A DNA stretch of 9,463 nucleotides from Burkholderiales bacterium (GTDB lineage Bacteria; Pseudomonadota; Gammaproteobacteria; Burkholderiales; Burkholderiaceae_C). A program made the position numbers and the translations under genes. This document shows positions 1-6,760 of this stretch, in pieces. The notes under the pieces are model-generated. The model saw only the letters and a program-made list of their open reading frames with translations. It did no database searches and was not told where the DNA came from. Positions within the stretch are counted from its first letter, which is position 1, and each line of letters opens with the position of its first letter. The DNA is taken from NCBI GenBank assembly GCA_947450745.1, contig CANFYD010000113.1:1-9463 (forward strand), written 5' to 3'.

Positions 1-236
1 GCTTCAATGTCGGCGTTGACGAAGTTCAAGGTCACCGGCGTGCGTGACTTCAAAGCCGGGCTGTGCGGGCGGGCGCTGTTGGTTTGCGGCAGGTCGCCGG
101 TGTCTTGCGGCTGGGCTTGCGCCGCGCCAGTCAGGCCGGCCAAGCCAGTCAAGAGCGCGGCGGCCAAACCGGTCAGGCCAGCGAGGCCGGCCATTCGTCC
201 CGGAGACGTCGTGTGCGGGCGCTTGTTCATGCTCAT
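1..236 (-). CDS. gspD: Type II secretion outer-membrane secretin GspD, N-terminal fragment
   Basis: GspD forms the outer-membrane secretin ring through which folded exoproteins leave the cell. Only the first 78 codons are visible; the gene continues past the left edge. The start at 236 (Met-Ser-Met-Asn-Lys-Arg) is chosen because its ATG overlaps the gspN stop as ATGA; an in-frame ATG at 230 is the alternative. The fragment has a basic N-terminus, a hydrophobic Leu/Ala/Gly stretch at about residues 16-39 in which the heptad GLAGLTG occurs twice, and a likely signal peptidase I site after Ala-Gln-Ala (residue 41). There is no lipobox cysteine. After a polar linker it reads VTLNFVNADIE (68-78), the opening of the secretin N0 domain and a family hallmark. 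Its place directly after gspN fits the locus. The identification is strong despite the short length. Confidence 0.9.
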   Translation of the reverse strand, partial: MSMNKRPHTTSPGRMAGLAGLTGLAAALLTGLAGLTGAAQAQPQDTGDLPQTNSARPHSPALKSRTPVTLNFVNADIE

Positions 237-1144
237 CCAATCGAAATGACAGAACGGGCGCCTTGGCGGCGTCCGATGATGTTCAGGAGGTTGTTCAACG
301 CGGCTTCGCGGCCGGGAGCCGCGCTGGCCTCGCCGTTGAAGCGAGCCTTGCCCGCGCTCAGGCTGCCCTGGCCGGACAGCAGCAACGCGCCCTCCAGCGT
401 GGTCAGCTGCAAATTGCTGATGCCGGCCTTGGTGGGATCACTGGCGTCGGCTGAAATGCTGAAGCGGTAACTGCCCAGCGGGGCCAGGGTGGAAATGCGC
501 GACGACAAATTGATCAAGTCCAGATCGAGGCGGCCAAATTGCCGCCAGCGGCCCTGTACCCACTCCAGCCGGAAGTCCATCGCGCTCATCCGCAACGAGC
601 CGCCCAGTTGCAGCGTGTTCCACGGCGTGCCCAGCCCGGCCAACCAGCCGGCCGGCCAGCGCGCCAGCCAATCGGCATGGCTGGCAATGGCAATCTCGAA
701 GCGGCCCCAACCGGGGCGCAGCGTCAATTGCAGCTCGCCGTTGATGCAGCAGTCCTGGCTGGCCCGCAACATCAAGGCCATGCCTTGCACGCCCATGGAC
801 CAGCGCAGGCGACCGGGCAAGACGCTGGCGTCGCGGCTGTCGGCACCGCCGGTCAGCACCAGCACGCCGCTGCCCGACCAAATGCTGCCACGGCTGTCGG
901 TGATCAATAAATGGCCGTTGCTGGCTTCGGCCAAGCCGCGCGCCAGCCAGCTGGCCGGCGCAAAAATCAGCGCCGCCAGCAGGCCGCCGAGCAGGCCGCC
1001 GAACAGGCTCCAGCGCAGCGCCGGGCTGTTGCGGCCGCGTTTGGTCGGCTCCACTTGGCGGCTGTCCTGCCACTGCGTCAGCACCGTGTCTTCGTGGCGC
1101 GGGCTGCGCCGGCCGAACCAGCTTTTGGGGTTGCGCCAGCTCAT
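233..1144 (-). CDS. gspN: Type II secretion accessory protein GspN
   Basis: A 303-residue T2SS protein N, an inner-membrane accessory component present in only some T2SS loci and of poorly defined role. It has one membrane segment at about residues 45-68, then a periplasmic domain with family-like motifs: DSRGSIWSGSG (83-93) and LPGRLRW further on. The cytoplasmic part before the membrane segment is about 44 polar residues, which I judge long for the family. The start is nevertheless supported because its ATG overlaps the gspM stop (ATGA at 1141-1144). Its own TGA overlaps the gspD start in the same way. A Cys-Cys pair lies in the periplasmic domain (QDCCINGEL). The family call rests on these motifs and on its position between gspM and gspD. 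Confidence 0.87.
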   Translation of the reverse strand: MSWRNPKSWFGRRSPRHEDTVLTQWQDSRQVEPTKRGRNSPALRWSLFGGLLGGLLAALIFAPASWLARGLAEASNGHLLITDSRGSIWSGSGVLVLTGGADSRDASVLPGRLRWSMGVQGMALMLRASQDCCINGELQLTLRPGWGRFEIAIASHADWLARWPAGWLAGLGTPWNTLQLGGSLRMSAMDFRLEWVQGRWRQFGRLDLDLINLSSRISTLAPLGSYRFSISADASDPTKAGISNLQLTTLEGALLLSGQGSLSAGKARFNGEASAAPGREAALNNLLNIIGRRQGARSVISIG

Positions 1145-1650
1145 GGTGCGGCTCCGCTGAGCCCCAGCACCACGGTGCCGGAATAGCCTTGCGGGCCGCG
1201 CTGCAACGAGGCCTCCAGCGGGCGCGCGCGCGCCGCGCTGCGCACCTCGCCCAGCCAGGCTTGCAGCGCTTCCGCCGCCACGCCGGTGACCGTCAGCACG
1301 GCGCGGTCGCCGTTGACGGTCAGCCGGGCGGCCGGGCCCAGATGGTCACTGGCGGCTTGCAGCGCTTGCGTTGCTTGGGCGGCCGACACGGTGGGCGTGC
1401 TGCGCAGCTCGCGCGCTTCCAGGGCCAGACCCTGCATGTCTTGCAACTGCAATTCCACCGCCTCCAATTGGGCTGGCGTTTGCTTCAGTACCCGTAAACC
1501 CGGGGCTACGGCGATCAACCAACCGAGCAGCAGGGCCAGCGCCCAGCCAGCCAATTTGAGTGCGGTGCGCTCGCGCTCGCCCAGCATGTGCCAGCGGGCG
1601 AGGGCTTGGCGCTTCAATTCTTGCCACGGTCTGGGCTTGGCTGGATTCAT
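1141..1650 (-). CDS. gspM: Type II secretion inner-membrane platform protein GspM
   Basis: A 169-residue GspM, a bitopic inner-membrane protein that partners GspL in the assembly platform. The N-terminal 29 residues are polar and basic and end in the family-typical ERERTALKLAG. One membrane helix follows (about 30-49), then a periplasmic alpha-helical stretch (about 55-105) and a small ferredoxin-like fold with the pattern LTVNGDRAVLTVTGV. The length is usual for GspM. It starts 40 bp after the gspL stop; the gap (1651-1690) shows no clear signal and no strong Shine-Dalgarno sequence, so the exact start is less certain than for coupled genes. Its stop overlaps the gspN start by ATGA. Confidence 0.9.
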   Translation of the reverse strand: MNPAKPRPWQELKRQALARWHMLGERERTALKLAGWALALLLGWLIAVAPGLRVLKQTPAQLEAVELQLQDMQGLALEARELRSTPTVSAAQATQALQAASDHLGPAARLTVNGDRAVLTVTGVAAEALQAWLGEVRSAARARPLEASLQRGPQGYSGTVVLGLSGAAP

Positions 1651-1690
1651 GTCTGTGGGTGAGATGGCTGTGATCGACCGTTGGCTGCCG

Positions 1691-2968
1691 TTAGCGGCCG
1701 TTGCTGGCCAGCAGGCGCGGCGCGCGGCTGAGCGTCAAGCGGCCTTCGCTGACGTCGAGTTGCCAGCCTTCGCTGCGCAACTGGCTGCGGAATTGTTGAA
1801 TTTGAGCGTCGCTCCAGCCGGCCCCGGAGAGCACCAAGCGGCCGGTTTCAAAGGACAGCGCGTCGACCGGGCCGCGCTCGGCCGGCCAGGCGGTGGCGGC
1901 GGCGGCCAGCAGCGATTCCAGGTCTTGCTCGCTCGCTTTGCCGGCGCTAGCGCGCAGGCTTTCGGTTTCGCGCTGCATTTGCACCGGCGCGTCCAGGATG
2001 GCCCGCACCTGCGGAAAACTGCTGGTCAGCGTCTGGTTCAGCTCGGCACGGCGGGTTTGCAATTGCTGGTTCAGCTGCCAGGCATACAGATTCAAGCCCA
2101 GCACCTGCACCACGGCCAAACCGGCCAGCCCGTAGCGCACCGGCCGCCAGTTGCGCCGCATCAGGCCGCGATACAGGTCGCGCACCGCCCGGATTCCGCG
2201 GGTGCGCGGGGCCAGCTCGAATTGGCGAAAGTTCCAGGGGCTGTCCAGCACCGCCAGCGCCCGCTGGGCCGGCGACAGCACCGTCACCGCCGTGCCCAAC
2301 CAGTGTTCGGCTTGCTCGGCCACCGCCGCCGCCGCGCTCCACTGGGTGTTTTGCACCAGCGTCGGGGGGAAAAGTTGGCGCGACAAATTGCCTTCCAACG
2401 GCAGATTGGTCACGCCTTCCGGGTGGCTCCAGCGCAGGCCGATCGGGCTGGCCGGGTTGCCGGTGTCGTAAAAATAGCCGCGCGGCGGGGCATCGGGCCA
2501 AGCCAGCGGCACGACGCGATCGACAAACACCTGCGCGGTTTCCAATTGCGTCAGGTGCTGCAGCAGCCAGGCGCGCGCGGTGACGGCCACCCAGGCTTTG
2601 TCTCCGCCGGCGGTTTCCGGTTCGATGGCGAAGTGCAGGCCTTCGGGGTCGTCGAGCAGTGTTTCTTCCAGCATGCCGACCAGGGCGGAGCGCATTTGTC
2701 GCCCGGCGCGCGGCAAGGTCACTCGCTGCCAGGACACATCCGCTTCGGCTGGAATGGCGATCACGTTGTCCGCATGCGGCAGTTGGGCCGCGCTGCGCAT
2801 GCCTTCGGCGCTGATGGTCACGCCGTCGGTCGTCAGCAAATAAGCGAACTTGTGAGTGACTTCGGCCACGGCAACAGCCAAGCCCCGCAGGCCTTCAGCG
2901 GTTTGGGTGCTACGGCCTTGGGCACGCAAGCGATTGCGGGCAGGCAAAAAGAGAAGCAGAGTACTCAT
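1691..2968 (-). CDS. gspL: Type II secretion inner-membrane platform protein GspL
   Basis: A 425-residue GspL, which anchors the GspE ATPase to the inner membrane and binds GspM. The large N-terminal cytoplasmic domain (about 1-275) is of the actin-like type. It carries the GspL pattern LPRAGRQMRSALVGMLEE at about 85-102, followed by LLDDPEGLHFAI, and the segment WNFRQFEL (245-252) that precedes the membrane-proximal region. A single membrane helix lies at about 279-298. A periplasmic helical and ferredoxin-like domain fills the rest. The length is normal. The ATG at 2968 has no good Shine-Dalgarno sequence. Unlike its neighbours the gene is not coupled to the one before it: 112 bp separate it from gspK. 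Confidence 0.92.
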   Translation of the reverse strand: MSTLLLFLPARNRLRAQGRSTQTAEGLRGLAVAVAEVTHKFAYLLTTDGVTISAEGMRSAAQLPHADNVIAIPAEADVSWQRVTLPRAGRQMRSALVGMLEETLLDDPEGLHFAIEPETAGGDKAWVAVTARAWLLQHLTQLETAQVFVDRVVPLAWPDAPPRGYFYDTGNPASPIGLRWSHPEGVTNLPLEGNLSRQLFPPTLVQNTQWSAAAAVAEQAEHWLGTAVTVLSPAQRALAVLDSPWNFRQFELAPRTRGIRAVRDLYRGLMRRNWRPVRYGLAGLAVVQVLGLNLYAWQLNQQLQTRRAELNQTLTSSFPQVRAILDAPVQMQRETESLRASAGKASEQDLESLLAAAATAWPAERGPVDALSFETGRLVLSGAGWSDAQIQQFRSQLRSEGWQLDVSEGRLTLSRAPRLLASNGR

Positions 2969-3080
2969 GGAGGCGGGTTGTGCTGGGCCATTCTAGGGGG
3001 CACGATATTTTGAAATGCCTGAAATCAAGGACTTAGAGCGCCTATTTGTACAGCTCTCACAGCATTGGACCGCAGAATTG
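2969..3080 (-). other. Gap between gspK and gspL; only weak promoter-like sequence
   Basis: This 112 bp gap is the largest break inside the operon and is visibly more AT-rich than the flanking genes. On the minus strand a TTGATT (3023-3028) and a TATCGT (3002-3007) are separated by 15 bp, a poor sigma-70 match. No terminator hairpin with a T-run was seen. It could hold a secondary promoter for gspLMND or be plain spacer; the sequence alone cannot decide. Confidence 0.2.
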
Positions 3081-4067
3081 TTAACGTTTGATCTCCAGCA
3101 CCTGATTCACCCGCTGCCGGTCGAGCACCAGCATCTCCAAGCCACGCCGCTGCACCAGCGAACGCTCCTCCAGCACGCGCTCGTCCAGCCGCAGCCGGCC
3201 GCTGACCCAGAAGTAGGAGGAAGCCACGCTGGCGCGCTCCGAGCTGACCGTCACCGCTGGCGGAAAGTAGTCCTTGGTTTCCTGCACGGTGCGCAACGGC
3301 TTGGCCAAGCGTGCTTGCACCAGCCGCTCGGCCGACGCCAGGTCCATGCCGTCAAACAGCGCCGCAATCACCTCACGCGGTGCGGTGTTCAGGTTGACCG
3401 GCGTGGCAGCGGGCAGCAAGACGAGCAGTGGCCGCAGCCGCTCTATCGTGTCGGCCGTCAACCCCAGCCATGCCAGTTGATCGATGTTCTTCGGTTGCAA
3501 CGGGGTGCTGGTGTTGGTGGTGGTCGCAGTGGCCGACGCGGCCGTGTCGAAAGCGCTGCGCAGCCCGGCGATCAGCAAGGCGGCCGTGCCCGGCGGCACT
3601 GCCGCGCTCTCGCACAGACGCTCCAGCACGCGCTGCTCCAGCGGCGGCACCAGGGTGCCGCCGAGCAGGTTGCGCAGGTTGTACTGGGCTTGAGCGTCTT
3701 TCAAGCCACCCGACAAAAAAGCCTCCGGGCCGGCGTCGGCATCGCTTTTGTCGGCGGCCAGAAAGGTCGAAAGCCTAGCTTCGGCCAGCGGCACCGCCCA
3801 GACCTCGCCCAAGTGATCGACCGGCTCGCTCAAGTTGGCGCGCGCGTCTTCGCGCAGAATCAAGCGCGCCCAGTCCAGGCTGCCTTGCAAGATCCAGGTG
3901 GCCTGAGCCCGGGCCCGTTCGGCCGCCTCGATTTGCACCGCCCGGTATTGGCGCCAGACCATCGCCGACGCCAAGCTGGCCACCAGGGTGACGATGATCA
4001 TGGCGGTCAGCAAGGCTGCACCTTGTTGGCGGCTGGGTGGCTGACCCTGCGCTGCTGTGGGCCTCAT
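3081..4067 (-). CDS. gspK: Type II secretion minor pseudopilin GspK
   Basis: A 328-residue GspK, the large minor pseudopilin at the tip of the pseudopilus, where it acts with GspI and GspJ. A type IV prepilin leader ends at Gly16 (QQG|AALLTAMI), followed by a hydrophobic helix (about 18-36). The residue at position +5 of the mature protein is Thr rather than Glu; lack of Glu5 is a known feature of GspK. Family patterns include EPVDHLGEVWAVPL (81-94), KDAQAQYNLRNL (123-134) and VNLNTAPREVIAAL (224-237). Length is normal for the family. The ATG overlaps the gspJ stop by ATGA (4064-4067). A 112 bp gap follows before gspL. Confidence 0.95.
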   Translation of the reverse strand: MRPTAAQGQPPSRQQGAALLTAMIIVTLVASLASAMVWRQYRAVQIEAAERARAQATWILQGSLDWARLILREDARANLSEPVDHLGEVWAVPLAEARLSTFLAADKSDADAGPEAFLSGGLKDAQAQYNLRNLLGGTLVPPLEQRVLERLCESAAVPPGTAALLIAGLRSAFDTAASATATTTNTSTPLQPKNIDQLAWLGLTADTIERLRPLLVLLPAATPVNLNTAPREVIAALFDGMDLASAERLVQARLAKPLRTVQETKDYFPPAVTVSSERASVASSYFWVSGRLRLDERVLEERSLVQRRGLEMLVLDRQRVNQVLEIKR

Positions 4068-4732
4068 GTCGGCCCCAGCACGATCTGGCGCGTCAACGGC
4101 CCGCCAAAACCGCTGCCGGCTTCAAACTGCAAGACCATGCGCACGCCGGTCGGCAAGGCTGCGCGTTGCGGGCCCACGACGATGACGGCACCCATCGCCC
4201 CCGACGCAGCGGCGGCCGGCGGGGGGGCGCTGACGACGTCGGCGCTCGACAAACAGTTGCTCCAGCTGTTGCCCCGGTAGCAATAGAGCTGCCAGCCGCT
4301 GACGCCTTCGAGCGCGCGCAGTTGCTGGCTTTCCTGCGACAACTGTTGCTGGCCGCGCAGAACGTTTTCTTCCAGCGCCGCTACCGTCCGCACCGGCGCG
4401 CTCTCCCAGCGGTACAGCCGGCCATTGCGCACGCTCCAGCTGACCACCTGCAAGCCCAGCGGCTGTTGCCGGGTGATGCGCAGGCTACCGCCGTCAAAGC
4501 TGAGCGGATCAACCACACCGCTGTCCTGAATCGAGCGCAGGTCTTGCTCCCATTGCGCCATGACGGTTTGCAGCCGCGCGCTCTGGTCGAGGTGGGTTTG
4601 CGCAATGTCCCGCGTCTTCAACAGCGCATCCAGCCCGCGCCACGACACGATGGCCATCGTCGCCATCACGACCAGCGCAACCAGCACCTCGATCAGGGTG
4701 AAGCCCGACGAGCGCCTCCGTGAATACTTCAT
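4064..4732 (-). CDS. gspJ: Type II secretion minor pseudopilin GspJ
   Basis: A 222-residue GspJ, a minor pseudopilin of the tip complex. It has a ten-residue basic leader ending in Ser-Gly, cut by prepilin peptidase GspO before FTLIEVLVAL. Glu15 is the conserved Glu at mature position +5. The rest matches GspJ in length and in patterns such as WRGLDALLKTRD near the helix end and a WEQDLRSI segment. A cysteine pair in LYCYRGNSWSNC may form a disulfide in the periplasm. Near residue 168 there is a low-complexity Pro/Ala stretch (SAPPPAAAAS) encoded across a run of seven cytosines (4221-4227). The ATG shares one base with the gspI stop (TGATG), and the stop overlaps gspK by ATGA. Confidence 0.94.
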   Translation of the reverse strand: MKYSRRRSSGFTLIEVLVALVVMATMAIVSWRGLDALLKTRDIAQTHLDQSARLQTVMAQWEQDLRSIQDSGVVDPLSFDGGSLRITRQQPLGLQVVSWSVRNGRLYRWESAPVRTVAALEENVLRGQQQLSQESQQLRALEGVSGWQLYCYRGNSWSNCLSSADVVSAPPPAAAASGAMGAVIVVGPQRAALPTGVRMVLQFEAGSGFGGPLTRQIVLGPT

Positions 4733-5103
4733 CAGTACCGGCCCATGATGGTGGAGAGGCTCAGTTGCGGCACGTCATCGCTGTCCCGGACCGACGCATC
4801 GACGCGGCGGAAGTTCGGGTTCGGTGTGGGCCGCACGACGAGACGGCCGCGGTAGGTCTGCCCCAATTGCTCGCAGCTGAACTCGGAGTCACCCACGCCG
4901 GGGAACTGCTTGGACAAGCGCAGTTCGGTCAATTGATTCTCCGCACACCACTGCGCTGCGCTGACCGTGCGCAGCCGGTTCGCGTTATTGGTCAGCGCAC
5001 CGGCGGCCTTGACGCCGGCCGTCAGGGCGATGGCCACGATGACCAGGGCGACCAGCACTTCGATCAGCGTGAAGCCGCGTGCGCGCTGAACCGCGCCAGT
5101 CAT
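4732..5103 (-). CDS. gspI: Type II secretion minor pseudopilin GspI
   Basis: A 123-residue GspI, the minor pseudopilin thought to nucleate the tip complex with GspJ and GspK. A ten-residue leader ends in Arg-Gly and is followed by FTLIEVLVALVIVAIAL, the methylated Phe and Glu5 helix of type IV pilin-like proteins. The pattern SAAQWCAENQLTELRL (about 48-63) is the GspI signature that distinguishes it from gspJ and gspH; cysteines there and in the later FSCEQL could pair. Length is normal. The start overlaps the gspH stop by ATGA (5100-5103), so translation is probably coupled on both sides. Confidence 0.94.
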   Translation of the reverse strand: MTGAVQRARGFTLIEVLVALVIVAIALTAGVKAAGALTNNANRLRTVSAAQWCAENQLTELRLSKQFPGVGDSEFSCEQLGQTYRGRLVVRPTPNPNFRRVDASVRDSDDVPQLSLSTIMGRY

Positions 5104-5576
5104 GGCGCAGCGGCCGGGTTGATCTCGAAGGCGGAGAGGCCGTCGGTGGCCATCACCAAGCGCTGCGAACCGAGCTGAAGCTGCAGTTTTTGCGCGCCGA
5201 TCAGGGGCTCGGGTCCCAAGCGCACGACTTGCGCGCCGGCAATTTCCACCGCCACCGGCTCACCCAGCCAGCGGCTGGGCAGCTTGATGCGCTCCGGCAG
5301 GCCTTGAAAGCGGAATTGATCACCGGCCGGGTTGTTGCTGTCGCGCACCGGTGCCCATTGCACGCTGATGCCGGCGGCGCGGCTCTCGGCGCGGGCGGTC
5401 TCGAACAGCGCGGCCAGCCGTTCGGCTTCGCGCTCCAGCTGGGCCGCAGCGGGGTCGCGCAGCGACAGACTGACGGTGGCCGTGGCGATGGCGATCAGGG
5501 CCACCACCACCAGCAGTTCGATCAGCGTGAAGCCAGAGTGACTGTGCCCAGAGCGGCCGAGCGAGCTGCCCGACAT
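5100..5576 (-). CDS. gspH: Type II secretion minor pseudopilin GspH
   Basis: A 158-residue GspH, a minor pseudopilin that joins the tip complex to the GspG fibre. I place the start at the ATG at 5576, 10 bp after the gspG stop. It gives a 15-residue leader (Met-Ser-Gly-Ser-Ser) ending in Ser-Gly before FTLIELLVVVALIAIA. The frame is open 28 codons further upstream to 5660, but that would overlap gspG heavily. No strong Shine-Dalgarno sequence precedes either start. The globular part carries RDPAAAQLEREAERLAALFE, typical of the first helix of GspH, and beta-strand-rich sequence thereafter. The stop overlaps the gspI start by ATGA. Confidence 0.9.
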   Translation of the reverse strand: MSGSSLGRSGHSHSGFTLIELLVVVALIAIATATVSLSLRDPAAAQLEREAERLAALFETARAESRAAGISVQWAPVRDSNNPAGDQFRFQGLPERIKLPSRWLGEPVAVEIAGAQVVRLGPEPLIGAQKLQLQLGSQRLVMATDGLSAFEINPAAAP

Positions 5577-5586
5577 AGCGAGCCGC

Positions 5587-6057
5587 TTATTGCCAAGAGC
5601 CAATATCGGCATCCCGGCCTTCGCCGCCCGCGCGGCCGTCGGCACCAAAGCTGTAGACATCGATCTCGCCCTTCACGCCCGGGTTGGCGTATTGGTAGGG
5701 CCGACCCCAGGGGTCGTTCGGCAGCTTCTCGACATAGGGTTTCCAGTTGGGCGGCGGCGAGCCGGCGGTCGGCTTGCGCACCAGCGCGTCTAGGTTCTGT
5801 TCGGCGCTGGGGTAGCGCTGGTTGTCGAGCTTGTAGAGCTTGAGCGCCTGCATCAGGTTGTTGACGTCGGTGCGAGCCGCCGTGACGCGGGCGTCTTCGG
5901 CGCGGTCCAGCACATTGGGCACGACCAGCGCGGCAAGCACGCCGATGATGACCAGCACGACCAACAGCTCGATCAGGGTGAAACCCCGCGCCAAGCCCCG
6001 ACGAAGGCCTGCAGAAGTTCGAACACGGGAGGATGACAAAAAGCTTGGCAGAGGCAT
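5587..6057 (-). CDS. gspG: Type II secretion major pseudopilin GspG
   Basis: The major pseudopilin, whose polymer is the periplasmic piston of the system. Cleavage is expected before FTLIELLVVLVIIGVLAAL, with Glu5 present. Family hallmarks follow: LKLYKLDNQRYPS, KLPNDPWGRPYQY and a calcium-binding C-terminus ending GADGRAGG...DADIGSWQ. Starting at the ATG at 6057 gives 156 residues with a 25-residue leader; a GTG at 6087 gives 166 residues with a 35-residue leader. Either leader is longer than the short ones usual for GspG, and no in-frame start closer to the cleavage site was seen. This is the first gene of the minus-strand operon and diverges from gspC. Confidence 0.95.
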   Translation of the reverse strand: MPLPSFLSSSRVRTSAGLRRGLARGFTLIELLVVLVIIGVLAALVVPNVLDRAEDARVTAARTDVNNLMQALKLYKLDNQRYPSAEQNLDALVRKPTAGSPPPNWKPYVEKLPNDPWGRPYQYANPGVKGEIDVYSFGADGRAGGEGRDADIGSWQ

Positions 6058-6131
6058 GGGAGAGGGTCCGGCGTTGTGGCGCAGCACTGCGGCGCTTCAA
6101 TAGCCCGCAGCGCTTGAATCATAATCGGCCG
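6058..6131. promoter_or_regulatory. Divergent gspG / gspC control region with overlapping -10-like boxes
   Basis: These 74 bp separate the divergent starts of gspG and gspC and must hold the promoter of at least one. On the plus strand CATAAT (6120-6125) matches the -10 consensus at five of six bases, with a weak TTCAAT (6096-6101) 18 bp upstream. On the minus strand TATGAT (6118-6123) also matches at five of six, without a recognisable -35. The two boxes overlap, so if both are real the promoters would compete. A perfect 10 bp palindrome, ATCGGCCGAT (6124-6133), sits on the gspC start codon. This is inference from short motifs only. Confidence 0.35.
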
Positions 6132-6731
6132 ATGCTTGCTCGATTGATGGCTTTTCTGGTGTGGGGGCTGCTGGCCTTCAGTGCGGCTTATTGGCTGGTG
6201 CATTTGCTCGCCAAGCCCTTGGCGACCCCGTCTCAAGCGCTGCCCGCTGCCGAGCAGCGCAGCGGGCAGGCCGATCTGACCCGTTTGTTCGGGGCGGCAA
6301 CCTTGGCGGCAACCGCCGCAGCGCCGCCGGTCGAGAGTCGCTTCAAATTGCTCGGCGTGGTCGCACCCAACTTGACCTCCAACCTGACAAGCGCAGGCCG
6401 GCCCCGTGGCGCAGCCGGCGAGGGCGTGGCGCTGATCGCGGTCGATGGCGTGGCGCGCACGGTGCGGGTCGGCGCTTTGGTGGACACCGATCTGCAGTTG
6501 CTGGCCGTCGAGGCGCGCTCGGTCAGCTTGGGCCGTGGTGGCGTGGTCAGCCTGAGCCTGCAAATGGAAGCCCCGGCGATTGCCGCCACCGGTGCCCTAT
6601 TGCCAGCGCCGCTGTCGCAGACGGTGTTGGGCGGCAACCCGCCGACCGGTTTGCCCGTCGCCGCCCAAGCTCCTGCTCAGTTACCGGCGCCGCCCGTCGG
6701 TGGGCCAGGCGGGCCGCCTGCTAACCGTTGA
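6132..6731 (+). CDS. gspC: Type II secretion inner-membrane protein GspC, short form without PDZ domain
   Basis: GspC links the inner-membrane platform to the secretin GspD. The 199 residues hold a membrane anchor at about 3-25, a linker, the pattern DLTRLFG (48-54), and the homology region from RFKLLGVVA (70-78) to about 140, including GVALIAVDGVARTVRVG. A Pro/Ala/Gly-rich tail follows (about 158-199). There is no PDZ or coiled-coil domain after the homology region, unlike the longer enterobacterial and Pseudomonas forms. The start at 6132 gives a normal short cytoplasmic end; an open frame reaches back to 6033 but overlaps gspG antisense, and the extra residues are not GspC-like. No Shine-Dalgarno sequence precedes the ATG. 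It is the only T2SS gene here on the plus strand. Confidence 0.88.
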   Translation: MLARLMAFLVWGLLAFSAAYWLVHLLAKPLATPSQALPAAEQRSGQADLTRLFGAATLAATAAAPPVESRFKLLGVVAPNLTSNLTSAGRPRGAAGEGVALIAVDGVARTVRVGALVDTDLQLLAVEARSVSLGRGGVVSLSLQMEAPAIAATGALLPAPLSQTVLGGNPPTGLPVAAQAPAQLPAPPVGGPGGPPANR

Positions 6732-6732
6732 T

Positions 6733-6750
6733 TGCTGAGCGCGTTCAGCG
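6733..6750. terminator. Candidate hairpin between convergent gspC and the CobT-like gene
   Basis: In the 29 bp between the two convergent stop codons, GCTGA (6734-6738) pairs with TCAGC (6745-6749); wobble pairs on each side extend the stem to seven pairs around a CGCG loop. It would form in transcripts from either strand, as expected of a shared terminator. No T-run follows on either strand, so it is not a canonical intrinsic terminator. The stem is short and could be chance. Confidence 0.3.
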
Positions 6751-6760
6751 ACCGACGGGC

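Noticed and set aside
3081..4067. GspK with Thr instead of Glu at mature position 5 as a defect
   Set aside because: Absence of Glu5 is a normal property of GspK, which caps the pseudopilus tip.
4221..4227. Run of seven G (seven C in gspJ) as a phase-variation tract
   Set aside because: A single run of seven is common in GC-rich genomes, the frame is intact, and it sits late in a structural gene; nothing else suggests switching.
1286..4280. Two very long plus-strand open frames (about 575 and 421 codons) antisense to gspM-gspL and gspK-gspJ
   Set aside because: Both lie opposite well-identified T2SS genes and their translations are rich in Arg, Gln, His and Ala with no recognisable domain. 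This is the usual shadow of GC-rich coding sequence.
5100..5660. Longer GspH with a start at 5660
   Set aside because: It would overlap the end of gspG by over 70 bases and give an implausible 43-residue leader; the ATG at 5576 just after the gspG stop fits better.
6033..6131. N-terminal extension of GspC from 6033
   Set aside because: It runs antisense into the start of gspG, adds a charged 33-residue segment unlike GspC, and would leave no room for the divergent promoters.
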